Origin: Geotalea toluenoxydans JCM 15764
GTDB taxonomy: Bacteria; Desulfobacterota; Desulfuromonadia; Geobacterales; Geobacteraceae
DNA length: 64,000 bases
Direction of reading: 5' to 3'
Assembly (NCBI RefSeq): GCF_001311985.1
Contig: NZ_BBCJ01000001.1
Span: 171,432-235,431 of the forward strand
Shown here: positions 18,153 through 28,462 of the stretch, in pieces
Layout: the number at the start of each line of letters is the position of its first letter
Numbering within the stretch: position 1 is the first letter of the stretch
Position numbers and translations under genes: made by a program
The notes under the pieces: generated by a model
What the model was told of the DNA's origin: nothing
Database searches by the model: none
Seen by the model: only the letters and a program-made list of their open reading frames with translations

Positions 18153-19538
18153 ATGCGAAGGATTCTGATTTTTTCCTGGATAACGATAGTTGCAGTTTTA
18201 TTCTTTTCCACAATGCCTTCATGGGCAGAAGAGGGTACCACCGCCAAAACGGCTAAGCATGCCAAAAAAGCCGGCAAAAAAGTGAATGTAAAGCAGAAAG
18301 AAAAGAAAAAGTCAGGCAAGAAGGACTCTGGCAAGAAGAAAAGCTCTGGCAAGAAGAAGACCAAACAGAAGACTGCTGCACACAAGCCTGTCGTTACCAA
18401 GGCTGAAGAGCCGGAACCGGCTGCAGTGGTCACGGAAATCCGCCACTGGTCCAACCCTGACTATACCCGTATAGCTGTTACCCTAGATCGAGAAGCCAGA
18501 TTTGAATATCACAAGATTCCCGCCACCGGTGACGCGGGCGCACCGAGGGTTTACATCGACATCACGGATGCCCGTCTGGATTCCGGCGTCAAGGATCACC
18601 CCATCGGAGACGGACTGCTGAAGACAGCTCGCGTTGCCCAGTACAAAGCCGATGTGGTCCGTGTAGTTCTGGATCTGGACAGCATCAAGGACTACAAGAT
18701 CTTCTCCTTTTCCAATCCTTTCCGCATTATTATCGATGTTAAAGGTGATCGTAAACCGGAGATCTCGGCCATAAAAGAGACCATTCAGGAAGCGCCTCCC
18801 ATGGCCGAGGCAGCGAAGATTTCGGCTGTGGAAGAAAAAAATCTTCCGGCAAAGAAGGGGAAACCGGGCAAAATCCGCAGGATCGTGGTCGATCCCGGAC
18901 ATGGCGGCCATGACCCGGGTGCTGTCGGTGCCGGTGGTACCAGGGAAAAGGACGTCGTGCTGCAGATCGGGCTGAAGCTCGCCCAAAAGTTGAAGGAGGA
19001 GCTTGGACTTGACGTTGTCATGACCCGTTCCACCGATGTTTTCATCGAGCTGCAGGAGCGCACCGCCATCGCCAACAAGGTCGGAGCCGACCTCTTCGTT
19101 TCGGTGCATGCCAATGCCTCCTTGAATCGAAACGCAAGCGGCATGGAAACCTACTATTTAAATCTGGCCAAGACGGAAAAGGCTGCCCAGCTTGCAGCCA
19201 AGGAAAACGGCACCTCGCTTGAAAAAGTAAGCCTGCTTCAAGCTGTGCTCTTCGACCTGATGGCCAACTATAAACTGAACGATTCGGCTCACCTTGCAGA
19301 CGAGGTGCAGAAGGCTGCCTATGGGAAAGCCAACGGCTTGTTCCCCATGAAGAATCTGGGGGTAAAGCAGGGTCCCTTCTATGTCCTGGTGGGGGCAACG
19401 ATGCCGAGCATCCTGGTGGAGGCCGCTTTCCTCAGCAACGAGCGGGAAGAGGAGCGCCTGAAGGATGCGCGCTATCAGGAAGCAGTGGCAGAAGGAATAA
19501 TGGCAGGGGTCAAAGGCTACATCTCAAGCCTCAAATAA
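18153..19538 (+). CDS. amiC: N-acetylmuramoyl-L-alanine amidase with AMIN domain
   Basis: Intact exported amidase that splits daughter-cell peptidoglycan by removing stem peptides from MurNAc. ATG 18153, four bases after mutS, begins a signal peptide (ILIFSWITIVAVLFF). It is followed by an unusually Lys-rich linker (residues about 30-80), an AMIN domain (HWSNPDYTRIAVTLDREA) and Amidase_3 with zinc ligands in VDPGHGGHDPGAVG, a Glu in the RSTDVFIEL region, His in SVHANAS and catalytic Glu in LVEAAFLSN. Probably cotranscribed with mutS. Gene symbol by architecture only. Confidence 0.9.
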   Translation: MRRILIFSWITIVAVLFFSTMPSWAEEGTTAKTAKHAKKAGKKVNVKQKEKKKSGKKDSGKKKSSGKKKTKQKTAAHKPVVTKAEEPEPAAVVTEIRHWSNPDYTRIAVTLDREARFEYHKIPATGDAGAPRVYIDITDARLDSGVKDHPIGDGLLKTARVAQYKADVVRVVLDLDSIKDYKIFSFSNPFRIIIDVKGDRKPEISAIKETIQEAPPMAEAAKISAVEEKNLPAKKGKPGKIRRIVVDPGHGGHDPGAVGAGGTREKDVVLQIGLKLAQKLKEELGLDVVMTRSTDVFIELQERTAIANKVGADLFVSVHANASLNRNASGMETYYLNLAKTEKAAQLAAKENGTSLEKVSLLQAVLFDLMANYKLNDSAHLADEVQKAAYGKANGLFPMKNLGVKQGPFYVLVGATMPSILVEAAFLSNEREEERLKDARYQEAVAEGIMAGVKGYISSLK

Positions 19539-19581
19539 ATAAGCACGGCGTATTTATCCAATACAAATCCTGCGGGGCGCA

Positions 19582-22273
19582 ATGGAATACCAAATCGATC
19601 ATTATTTTCCGGAAATGGGCAAAAAAGGCCACGGCTCATTCGAGGAGATGCGTCCGGTTCTACTGTCGGCCAGCAAGGAGTATCTCGGCTACTATCGCGA
19701 GCAGATAAAGGAACGGCATCGTGCCGGAGAGTCCGGCGAATGGGTGGTAAAAGCAATTACCGCCATGACCGATACCCTTATCCGCAAGCTTTTTCTCAGC
19801 ATCACCAAGTGGCTGGACAACTACAAGCACGCCAGGGAGCAACTTACCCTGATTGCCGTGGGCGGTTACGGCCGTGGCGAGCTCAATCCCTATTCAGATA
19901 TCGATCTGATGTTTCTCCATGGGGGTAAGGATTCCCAGAGGATTGAAGATATTGCCCAGAAGCTTCTTTATTTTCTCTGGGACATGCGCCTCGATGTGGG
20001 GTATTCGGTGCGCACCCTCAACGATTGCATTGAGATGTCCAATGCCGATACCACCGTCAAAACGGCTATGCTCGACGGCCGTTTCATAATCGGCAGCAGG
20101 TTGCTTTTCCAGGCCTTTCAAAAAACTATGCTGACCCAGATACTTGCCAAGAGAAGCGATGCCTTTATCAGGGAAAAACTGGATGAGCTGAAGAAACGCC
20201 GGGATAAATACGGGTCCAGCATCTATATTCTTGAGCCGAACATCAAGGAGGGGGAGGGGTGTCTACGGGATCTGCATACGGCAATCTGGGTCGCCAAGAT
20301 CAAGTACAAGATCGATGATCCCCGCGAGCTGATCGTCAAGGGGGTGCTGTCCGAAGAAGAACTTGCCGTTTACAACGCTTCGCTTTCCTATCTGTGGCGG
20401 ATACGGAATGAAATGCATTACCTTGCCGGGCGCAAGAACGATCAGCTGACCTTCGACACCCAGACCAGCCTTGCCCAGTTCTTCGGCTACAAGGACCGGG
20501 GAAAGGTATTGGCGGTAGAAGATTTCATGCGCGATTTTTATCTCCATGCAACAAGGGTCGAGCATTTTTCATCTCTGGTCATCACAAAGTGTGCATTGCG
20601 TGAGGATGGCCCACTCAAGATACTGGGCTACTTCACCCGCCGCCCCGTGGGAGAAGGCTTCTATGTGCTGAAAGGGGAGTTGGTGATCCCCGATGAGATG
20701 ATCATCGAGAAGGACCCGGCCCGGCTGATGAAGCTTTTCGAATACGCCCAGAAGCACAGCGTATCCCTGAACATCAAGGTAAAGGCATTGGTAAGGAGAA
20801 ACCTGGACCTGGTTAACGACAAATTCCGCCGTTCGAAAGAGGTTAACAGCTCATTTTTTGCCATCCTTCGCTCGGAAAAGGGGGTTGCAGAAACACTGAA
20901 ACTGATGCACCACCTGGAGTTTCTCAACGTGTTCCTCCCGGAATTCGAGAGGATCTACTGCAAGGTTCAGCACGACATCTACCACATTTATACGGTGGAT
21001 ATCCATTCCCTGTTCTGTGTTGAGGAGATTGTAAAACTTTGGAGAGGCGAGCACCGAGGATCTGCCGCTGCTGACACAACTTGCCTGCGAGGTGGACAAG
21101 CGGGAGTTGCTTCTGCTTGCCGTGCTGCTCCATGATGTGGGCAAAGGGGAAGGTGGAGGCCATGCGGAAAAGGGGGCTGACCTGTCCCGGACCATTGCCC
21201 GCCGTATGGGGCTCAGCAAGGAGGACAGCGAACGTCTCGATTTTCTGATCAGAAACCACCTGCTTTTCGCCCATATTGCCCAGCGACGTGACCTGCACGA
21301 CGAGAAGATGATCATCGAGTTTGCCCGACAGATGGGTAAGAGCGAAAACCTGAAAATGCTCTATCTCCTGACCTATGCCGATATAAAGGGAGTGGGTCCC
21401 GAGGTTTGGACCGAATGGAAGGCCCTGCTTCTGCAGGAACTGTATGAAAAGGCTTTCCAGGTTCTGGAGCGAGGAGACTTCGAGTTTGAGGCCAGCAGTG
21501 AGCGGGTGAAGAAGGTCAAGCGGCAGGTTCTGGAAATCATCGATGACGAATATCCTGCTACTGTCGTCAAAGATGAACTCAAAGCGCTTACGACGAGGCA
21601 TGTCCTTTCCAATGCCCCGCCGGTGATTGCCGACCACGTGCGAATTCTCCTGCAACTTGAAGAAAAACCGCTGGTGCTGAAGGTATCCCATGAAATAGAC
21701 AGGGGTTTTTCCAGCTTTACCATCTGCACCTTTGATACCCCCGGCCTCTTTTCCATGATAACGGGGGTTATGGCGGCAAACGGCATGAACATTCTCGGAG
21801 CGCACATCCTGACCAACCTCAACGGCAAGGTGCTGGATGTGCTGCAGGTCAATTCTCCCCAAGGCTTTGTCATAACAGATGAGGCGCGCTGGCAGAGAGT
21901 TGAAGACGACATGCGCCAGGTTCTTGAAGGTAAGACAAAGATCGCTGCCCTGGTGAAAAAACGGCACCGGGCCGCCTTCCTTGCTGAAAAGGCAAAACCG
22001 AAGTTTCCCACCAGGGTCGAGATCGATAACGAGGTTTCCGCGGATTACACGGTTATCGACATCTATACCCACGACAAGGTGGGACTCCTCTACAGGATCA
22101 CCAGCACCCTGAGCGAACTTGGTCTCTATATCGGTGTCTCCAAGGTTTCCACCAAGGTCGACCAGGTTGCGGACGTATTTTACGTGAAGGACATTTTCGG
22201 CCAGAAGATTATCGATCAGGACAAACTGGAGGAGATCCGCGGCCGGTTGCTCCAGAGCATAGATGAGGCATGA
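19582..22273 (+). CDS. glnD: PII uridylyltransferase / uridylyl-removing enzyme (frameshifted)
   Basis: Nitrogen-status sensor that adds UMP to PII at low glutamine and removes it at high. Residues 94-108 hold the nucleotidyltransferase signature GGYGRGELNPYSDID. An HD hydrolase domain follows, with VDIHSL and VLLHDVGKG. Two C-terminal ACT domains (FDTPGLFSMITGVMAANG and THDKVGLLYRITSTL) bind glutamine. One base is missing near 21057; adding it joins RGEHR to EDLPLLTQLACEVDKRE. Length becomes about 897 residues, as expected. Its stop overlaps the xerD start by four bases. Confidence 0.95.
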
Positions 22274-23156
22274 ACGAATATCTTGACCTCTTTCTCAACT
22301 ACCTTCAGGTGGAGAAGGGTTTGACAAAAAACACCCTTGAGCCTATAGTCGTGATCTTAGCGTCTATCTTGATTTTCTTGCAGGCCAGGGACGCCTGGAT
22401 CTGGACCACATAACGGCCATGGATGTTATTGAACACCTTGCAGGTCTGAAGGAGAGGGGACTTTCCCCCAGAAGTCGGGCCAGGGCCCTTTCTGCTGTTA
22501 AAATGTTTCACCGTTTCCTGATGGTGGAAAACCATTGCCCGAATAATCCTGCTGTCATTATCGAAGCACCAAGGAGCCTGAACAGGCTGCCTGACATACT
22601 GTCGGGGCGAGAGGTCGAACTGCTGCTTGATTCTGCTCGCTCTGCGGACTTAAATGACCTCAGGGACCTGGCCATGCTTGAGGTACTCTATGCCACCGGT
22701 CTCCGCGTTTCGGAACTGGTGGCGCTGAAGCTTCGGGATGTCAACCTGGACGCCGGCTATCTTCTTACCATGGGCAAAGGGGAAAAGGAGCGTCTGGTTC
22801 CGTTGGGAGAAACTGCACGGCTTGCCACAGCCGAGTATCTGCGCTCTGCCAGGGTAAAAGCCGATCGAAAAGGAGACTGCGAGATCCTTTTTATCAGCAG
22901 GCTGGGTGACGGGATGACCCGCCAGGCCTTTTGGAACATCATCAAGAAGCGTGCTGCCGCCGCCGGCATCAGGAAAAGCATCTCGCCCCACAGTCTGAGG
23001 CACTCCTTTGCCACCCATCTGCTGGAAAACGGGGCTGATCTGCGCAGTGTGCAGATAATGCTGGGCCATGCGGACCTGTCTTCTACACAGATATACACCC
23101 ATGTGACCAGAGAGCGGCTAAAGCAGCTCCACCAGGATATACACCCAAGAGGTTAG
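22270..23156 (+). CDS. xerD: Tyrosine recombinase XerD/XerC (frameshifted)
   Basis: Site-specific recombinase that resolves chromosome dimers at dif with a partner Xer protein. The N-terminal SAM-like domain starts MNEYLDLFLNYLQVEKGLT at the ATGA overlap with glnD. It breaks near 22340; adding one base (GAGCC to GAGGCC) gives AYSRDLSVYLDFL and joins the rest. The catalytic domain has Arg in ATGLRVSEL, SPHSLRHSFATHLL (His-x-x-Arg), LGHADLSSTQIYTHV (His and nucleophile Tyr). About 295 residues. Without the correction, only the part from 22419 appears coding, lacking the DNA-binding N-terminus. Confidence 0.92.
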
Positions 23157-23198
23157 CTTTTTTGTAATGCATTAATTCCATTAACGAAAGGAAGTTCC

Positions 23199-24401
23199 AT
23201 GAAGTACATTGTCTTGCTCGGCGACGGCATGTCCGACGAAAAGGTCGGGGAACTGGGGGGTAAAACTCCACTGCAGGCGGCTAAGACGCCGAATATGGAT
23301 TTCATGGCAAAGCGCGGCAGGTTGGGGCTTGCCAGAACAGTTCCCGATGGTCTGCCGCCGGGTAGCGACGTGGCAAATCTTTCCGTTTTCGGTTACGATC
23401 CTGCAAGTTGTTACACCGGCAGGTCGCCGCTGGAAGCAGCGAGCATGGGGGTTGAGCTGGGAAAGGATGATGTTGCTTTCCGGGTTAATCTGATCAACCT
23501 TCAACCCCACGCCGGCAAGCTTTACATGCGCGACTATTCGGCAGGGCACATTTCCACCGATGACGGCAGAGAACTGATCGAGGCGCTGCAGGAGAATCTG
23601 GACAGCGATGAGTTCCAGTTCTATCCGGGGGTGGGCTATCGCCATCTCATGGTCTGGCGAAAGGGAAAGGACAAGATTTCTGCCACCCCTCCCCACGATA
23701 TCACCGGCAAGGAAATCCTTGAATTTCTGCCCCATGGAGAAGGGGCTGAGGAGCTTATCAACCTAATGAACTCTTCCCAGCTGGTTTTCTTCAACCATTC
23801 CCAGTATAAGCGGCGTCTGGAGAAAGGCGAAATGCCGGCCAACTCCATCTGGCTCTGGGGACACGGCAAATCCCCGAAAATGGCCACCTTCGCCGATAAA
23901 TTCGGCCTCAATGGCGCCGTCATCTCGGCAGTGGATCTGATCAAGGGGATCGGGGTCTATGCAGGCCTCGACATTATCAATGTGCCGGGAGCGACCGGTT
24001 ACATAGATACCAACTACAAAGGAAAGGCTGATGCTGCTTTGCAGGCTCTGCAAGAGCACGATTATGTCTATCTTCACGTTGAGGCCCCCGATGAGGCTTC
24101 ACATTCAGGTAACCTGCAGGATAAGATAAAGGCCATCGAGCAGTTCGACTCACTGGTAGTGGGCCCGGTCTTGGAAGGAATCCGTCAGTTCGGTCAGTAT
24201 CGGATTCTCTGTGCACCGGACCACCCGACCCCGGTCAGCCTGATGACCCATACTTCCGACCCGGTTCCTTTTATCCTCTATGGGGGCGAAGAGAAGGTCA
24301 ATGACGGCGTGGCCGGATATGACGAGGAATCTGCAGCTGCCACAGGCCTTTTTGTCGAAGAGGGCTTCAGATTGATGAATATGATGATGGCTAAAGCCTG
24401 A
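23199..24401 (+). CDS. apgM: Cofactor-independent phosphoglycerate mutase, archaeal type
   Basis: Intact 400-residue enzyme interconverting 3- and 2-phosphoglycerate. It begins MKYIVLLGDGMSDEKV with the metal-binding DG, has the catalytic-Ser-type VANLSVFGYDP, and near the end HVEAPDEASHSGN and CAPDHPTPVSL, all metallo-phosphomutase signatures. GAAAGGAAG precedes the ATG. Works with the next gene (fbp) in gluconeogenic carbon flow, typical of an acetate-fed anaerobe. Confidence 0.95.
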   Translation: MKYIVLLGDGMSDEKVGELGGKTPLQAAKTPNMDFMAKRGRLGLARTVPDGLPPGSDVANLSVFGYDPASCYTGRSPLEAASMGVELGKDDVAFRVNLINLQPHAGKLYMRDYSAGHISTDDGRELIEALQENLDSDEFQFYPGVGYRHLMVWRKGKDKISATPPHDITGKEILEFLPHGEGAEELINLMNSSQLVFFNHSQYKRRLEKGEMPANSIWLWGHGKSPKMATFADKFGLNGAVISAVDLIKGIGVYAGLDIINVPGATGYIDTNYKGKADAALQALQEHDYVYLHVEAPDEASHSGNLQDKIKAIEQFDSLVVGPVLEGIRQFGQYRILCAPDHPTPVSLMTHTSDPVPFILYGGEEKVNDGVAGYDEESAAATGLFVEEGFRLMNMMMAKA

Positions 24402-24441
24402 TTCAGGACATAAAGGCGGCTTTTTTCGCCAGGCATTTTTC

Positions 24442-24470
24442 TTGATTTGCACTATTGTTTGAGCTAAGCT
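24442..24470 (+). promoter_or_regulatory. Possible fbp promoter
   Basis: TTGATT at 24442 and TAAGCT at 24465, spacer 17 bases. The -10 is a moderate match. It would give a leader of about 30 bases before the fbp ATG. Confidence 0.45.
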
Positions 24471-24505
24471 TACAAAAATTTAATTTCATTTAAGGGGGCA
24501 ACAAA

Positions 24506-25447
24506 ATGTTAAGCGAGCCGGGGAAGTCAAAATTTCAAATCGATCTGCGTCGTCATCTGCGCAGTCAGAATATCTGTGACAAGCTTGTACACCTCATCTG
24601 CGAAATTGCCGAGGCAAGCAAGTATGTGATTAATGCGGTTCGTACCGGCGATCTGGGTGTTGCCGGTACCTCCAACCTTTACGGTGAAGAGCAGCTGGCT
24701 CTGGATGTACTGTCCGACCGGATCATGAGGAAGCGGCTCATTCATTCTGGAGTAGTCTGCAACATAGCCTCCGAGGAGATGGATGAGATCTATCAGGTTA
24801 CAACAGATTCCGACGGCCTTTACTCGGTTGCCTACGACCCCCTTGACGGCTCGTCTCTGGTGGATGTCAACCTGGCCGTAGGCACCATCGTTTCCATCTT
24901 CAAGGGAGACAACCTCCTGCAGGAAGGACGCAAGCAGGTAGCTGCCATGTATATCCTTTACGGACCCCGCGTCTCACTGGTATACTCCGTAGGTGACGGT
25001 GTACATGAGTTCACCATGAACCAGTTGATGGAGTACAACCTGACCAGGGAAAACGTCCGCATGCAGCGTGACGGAAATATTTACTCCCCCGGAGGACTGC
25101 GCAACAAGTACAACGAGGGGGATGAGAAGTTCATCCGTTACCTTGAGGCAAAAGGTTGCAAACTGCGCTATTCCGGCGGATTCGTGCCTGACATCAACCA
25201 GGTTCTGATGAAAGGGAAGGGGCTTTTCATGTACCCGGCGCTGAACGGTTCACCCAATGGGAAACTGCGCCTTCTGTTCGAGCTCAATCCCATGGCCTTT
25301 CTTATTGAACATGCAGGGGGGGCTGCAACAAACGGCAAAACTCCCATACTGGACCTGAAGCCGGAAAGCCTGGACCAGCGAGCACCAATTTATATCGGGT
25401 GTGTGGAAGACGTAAATCGCGCCATGGAGTACGTGGACAAAGCATAA
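24506..25447 (+). CDS. fbp: Class I fructose-1,6-bisphosphatase
   Basis: Intact 313-residue gluconeogenic enzyme removing the 1-phosphate of fructose 1,6-bisphosphate. Metal-binding signatures are present: SEEMDEI and the class I hallmark AYDPLDGSSLVDVN; the substrate region includes GGFVPDINQVLMKG and the FELNPMAFLIEHAGGAATNG block. TAAGGGGG precedes ATG 24506. It lies 20 bases before the next small gene, which may share its transcript. Confidence 0.96.
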   Translation: MLSEPGKSKFQIDLRRHLRSQNICDKLVHLICEIAEASKYVINAVRTGDLGVAGTSNLYGEEQLALDVLSDRIMRKRLIHSGVVCNIASEEMDEIYQVTTDSDGLYSVAYDPLDGSSLVDVNLAVGTIVSIFKGDNLLQEGRKQVAAMYILYGPRVSLVYSVGDGVHEFTMNQLMEYNLTRENVRMQRDGNIYSPGGLRNKYNEGDEKFIRYLEAKGCKLRYSGGFVPDINQVLMKGKGLFMYPALNGSPNGKLRLLFELNPMAFLIEHAGGAATNGKTPILDLKPESLDQRAPIYIGCVEDVNRAMEYVDKA

Positions 25448-25466
25448 TGATTCAACGGAGTAAATT

Positions 25467-25741
25467 ATGGAAGATGTACAAAATCAACGGAGACTTTGCA
25501 CGGAAATACAGCTCTTTGACCTGTGTGACAGGGATGCCTGTTCGCACCGCGATGGGCGCTACTGCACCAAAGGAGACATCCTCGCAAAATTCGAAGCAAT
25601 AAAGGAAGAGGACGAGCGCTCCCCCGAACAGTTCATGGCCGAAGAACTTGATGACACTGAAGCGCCGGTGACATGGGCTATGATGAATCATTCGGCGTCG
25701 ACGAATACGGGGATGATGAACCTGACGAAGATGATCTGTAA
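25467..25741 (+). CDS. Small Cys-containing, acidic-tailed hypothetical protein (frameshifted)
   Basis: Reconstructed length about 91 residues. The N-terminal part contains four Cys at roughly residues 11, 20, 25 and 33 (RRLCTEIQLFDLCDRDAC then GRYC), which could bind a metal. The frame as read runs to 25817 through a terminator, which is implausible. One extra C near 25665 changes it to GDMGYDESFGVDEYGDDE and ends DEDDL at 25741, just before the terminator, so this is taken as the true end. Function unknown; possibly a metal-binding or partner protein linked to fbp. Confidence 0.7.
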
Positions 25742-25765
25742 TTGCACCATCAATAACCACCATCA

Positions 25766-25797
25766 AAAAGCCGCTTTGCAAAAGGCGGCTTTTTTAT
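25766..25797 (+). terminator. Rho-independent terminator after the fbp unit
   Basis: Stem AAAAAGCCGC / GCGGCTTTTT with T run TTTTTT. It lies 25 bases beyond the corrected stop of the small acidic protein and ends the apgM/fbp block. Confidence 0.85.
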
Positions 25798-25869
25798 GGA
25801 TCAACGCCAACCGCTAAAGGAGTATGTTTTGCAGCCGATACGTATTTATAGAAAGAGGAGATCCAACCA

Positions 25870-27320
25870 ATGACGGCAAAACTGCTTATCCTTGATGACG
25901 ACCCAGATATTCTCCTGATGCTGAAAACTGTTTTTCATGGTGAGGAAATGGAGGTAATGCTTGAGAGCGAAAGTGATGCCGCACTCAAGCTGATACTGAC
26001 CGAACGTCCTAATGTGGCCATTTTCGATATAAGCATGCCAGGCAAATCGGCTTTCAGGTTTTGCAGGAGGCGAAAAAAATTGACCCCGGGCTGTCAATTA
26101 TCATGACCACCGGCCACAAGACTACCCAGAATGCAATAGAAGCCATGAAATTTGGCGCTTACGATTATGTAACGAAACCTTTCGATACCAACAAACTTAG
26201 ATCATCCGTGCAAAAGGCTTTGGAATGCAATCTGCTCAACAGGAAGGTGAGATACACCAAGGACACCAATCAGCTCAAACTTGAAGAAGACGCAGATGAC
26301 ATCATGATCGGTTCCTCTGCGGAAATGATCGAGATCTGGAAGATGGTGGGCAAGGTTGCCGATTCCGATGCCACGGTTCTGATTCAGGGTGAAAGCGGGA
26401 CGGGCAAGGAGCTCCTGGCCCGGGCCATCTATGACAATTCCCGGCGGAAAAACCGTCCGTTTCTTGCAGTCAATTGTGCGGCCATGCCGGAAGCTCTGCT
26501 GGAATCGGAACTCTTTGGCCACGAGAAAGGGGCCTTCACCGATGCCTATGCCAGAAGAATAGGCAAATTCGAACAGTGCAACGGCGGCACCATCTTTCTT
26601 GACGAAATAGGGGAGATGAGCCCGGCTAATCAGGGTAAGCTTTTACGGGTGCTGGAATGCCAGGAGTTCGAGAGGGTCGGGGGCAACGATACTATCCGCG
26701 TCGATGTGCGCATCATTGCCGCCACCAACAAGAGCCTGGTGACCTCGGTCAAAGAAAAGACCTTCAGAATGGATCTCTTTTACCGGTTACGGGTTGTCAA
26801 TTTTTTTCTTCCTCCCCTGAAAGACCGGGCAGAAGATATTCCGCTGCTCATTGACCTGTTCGTCAAGAAATTCTCCCGCAAATACGGAAAAACCATCAGG
26901 CGCGTCGCGCCGGAAACAACGGACCTGCTGCTGAAACACCCCTGGGAGGGAAATATCAGGGAGTTGAAGAATGTCATCAATTCGGCGACGGTATTCTGCA
27001 AGAGCGACGTGCTGATGCCGGAAGATCTGGAATCATTTCTCACCGCAAAAGCCGGATTCAAGGAAGTGGACCTGGACTGTGCCGGGGATGATTACTACGA
27101 GGTATTCTGGAAGATGCTGGAGCCGGTTTTCGACGGGATCTGCCTCAAGAACAAGGGGACCATTTATGAAAGCGTCAACATGGGATTGGAAAAGGCCCTG
27201 ATCCATATGGCCATGGAAAAGAGCAACAATAACCAGGTCTTCGCTGCGAAACTGCTGGGAATCAGCAGAAATACTCTCCGCGATCGGCTGGAGAGGTACA
27301 AGAGCGGGGCAAACGAATAA
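25870..27320 (+). CDS. Sigma-54 dependent response regulator, NtrC family (frameshifted)
   Basis: Two-component activator of sigma-54 promoters. Receiver domain with acidic pocket LDDDPD and phospho-acceptor Asp53 in IFDISMPG. AAA+ domain with Walker A GESGTGKE, the loop motif GAFTDA, Walker B GGTIFLDEIGEM and an arginine-finger region FRMDLFYRLRV. Fis-type helix-turn-helix at the end (AAKLLGISRNTLRDRLERY). One extra G near 26050 (TCGGC to TCGGGC) turns KSAFRF into KSGFQVLQEAKK and joins receiver to the rest. The canonical GAFTGA has Asp in place of its second Gly. AGAGGAG precedes ATG 25870. The convergent kinase locus could supply its partner. Confidence 0.92.
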
Positions 27321-27327
27321 GCTTCAA

Positions 27328-27422
27328 TTCTTAGGTAACTCTGCAAACTCATTTAATTCTCGCCGGGGGGAATGCCTCGCCATTGGCTGATCCGGCGTTT
27401 CCAGATGAAAACTACCTAAGAA
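27328..27422. repeat. Nested inverted repeat between convergent regulators
   Basis: Outer arms TTCTTAGGTA (27328-27337) and TACCTAAGAA (27413-27422) are perfect 10-bp complements. Inner arms CGCCGG (27361) and CCGGCG (27392) are also complementary. The right arm overlaps the last codons and stop of the HD-GYP gene. It may be a bidirectional terminator structure or a small palindromic element. Confidence 0.5.
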
Positions 27423-28462
27423 AAGAATTTTCCTGCCGCAGCTTCCCATTCCTTTTTATCGATTTGCAAGAAGATGTCCACGAGTTCGGGATCGAACTGA
27501 AAGCCTCTGCATTTGATGACTTCATCGACAACTGCCTGGAAAGGCAGAGCTTTTCTGTAAGGCCGGTCTGAGGTCATGGCATCCAGAGTATCGATCAGAC
27601 CGAAAATGCGGGCGCTGACAGGTATGTCCTTCCCTTTGAGGCCATTGGGATAACCATTCCCGTCAAAGCGTTCATGGTGGCAGAGTACCAGTTCTGCAGC
27701 CCCTTTGAAGTATCTGATTCCCTTCAGAATATCATGTCCCACTTGCGGGTGCCGCCTCATCAGTTCCCACTCTTCAACATCCAGTTTCCCGGGTTTCAGC
27801 AGAATATTGTCGGAAATACCTATTTTGCCTATGTCATGGAGCAATGCTCCCTTTGCCATGGCAGTTGAATCCTCCTTGTCGATGCCAAGTTTTTGCGCCA
27901 TGAGGAGGGTATATGTCATGACCCTTTCTGAATGGGAACCGACTTCTCTTTCCCGTGCGTCCAGCGCCCGTATGAGCGCCGTCAGTGTGTGCTCATAGGC
28001 AAGGTTCACCTCACCCATGGCTTCTCTGATTACCTCTGTCTGTTCACGGACCTTTAGTTCGAGATTTGACTGATACTCCCTGTTGTCTTTTATCAGGCGG
28101 CGCTTTTCCGAGATATTCCGCACTGTCAAGAGCACCCTGTCCAGATTGAATGGTTTGGTGATGTAGTCCTCTGCGCCCAAATGTATGCAGGATAGAGCCG
28201 TATCCATGTCGTTAAGTGCCGTTATCATGAGGACGCTGATGTCGGGCTTGACTTTCCTGGCGTCCTTCAACAGCTCCACACCCGACCTGCCGGGCATCAT
28301 GATATCGAGAAATGCAACTTCTATGGGTTGGCTTTCCAGTACGGTCAGGCCTTCATCGGCATTACTCGCCTGGTGGCAGTGATAACCTTCCTTGCCCAGG
28401 GTTGCGCAAAGCAGGTCCCTGATCATTTCCTCATCGTCGGCAATGAGTATGTGTTCTTTCAT
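27416..28462 (-). CDS. Response regulator with HD-GYP phosphodiesterase domain
   Basis: Intact 348-residue RpfG-like protein. Receiver domain with Asp53 (AFLDIMMPG), a helical linker, then an HD-GYP domain: HD at residues 209-210 in LLHDIGKIG and HHERFDGNGYP at 262-272. Such domains hydrolyse c-di-GMP and some act on 3',3'-cGAMP. Start ATG overlaps the stop of the hybrid kinase gene (ATGA), so they are translated together and likely form one relay. Its activity could affect the GEMM-I riboswitch elsewhere in the window, but that link is only inference. Confidence 0.95.
   Translation of the reverse strand: MKEHILIADDEEMIRDLLCATLGKEGYHCHQASNADEGLTVLESQPIEVAFLDIMMPGRSGVELLKDARKVKPDISVLMITALNDMDTALSCIHLGAEDYITKPFNLDRVLLTVRNISEKRRLIKDNREYQSNLELKVREQTEVIREAMGEVNLAYEHTLTALIRALDAREREVGSHSERVMTYTLLMAQKLGIDKEDSTAMAKGALLHDIGKIGISDNILLKPGKLDVEEWELMRRHPQVGHDILKGIRYFKGAAELVLCHHERFDGNGYPNGLKGKDIPVSARIFGLIDTLDAMTSDRPYRKALPFQAVVDEVIKCRGFQFDPELVDIFLQIDKKEWEAAAGKFFS

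Noticed and set aside
20924..22072. Long minus-strand open frame opposite glnD
   Set aside because: Lies wholly over the HD and ACT domains of GlnD, has no ribosome site and no recognisable domain; a shadow frame.
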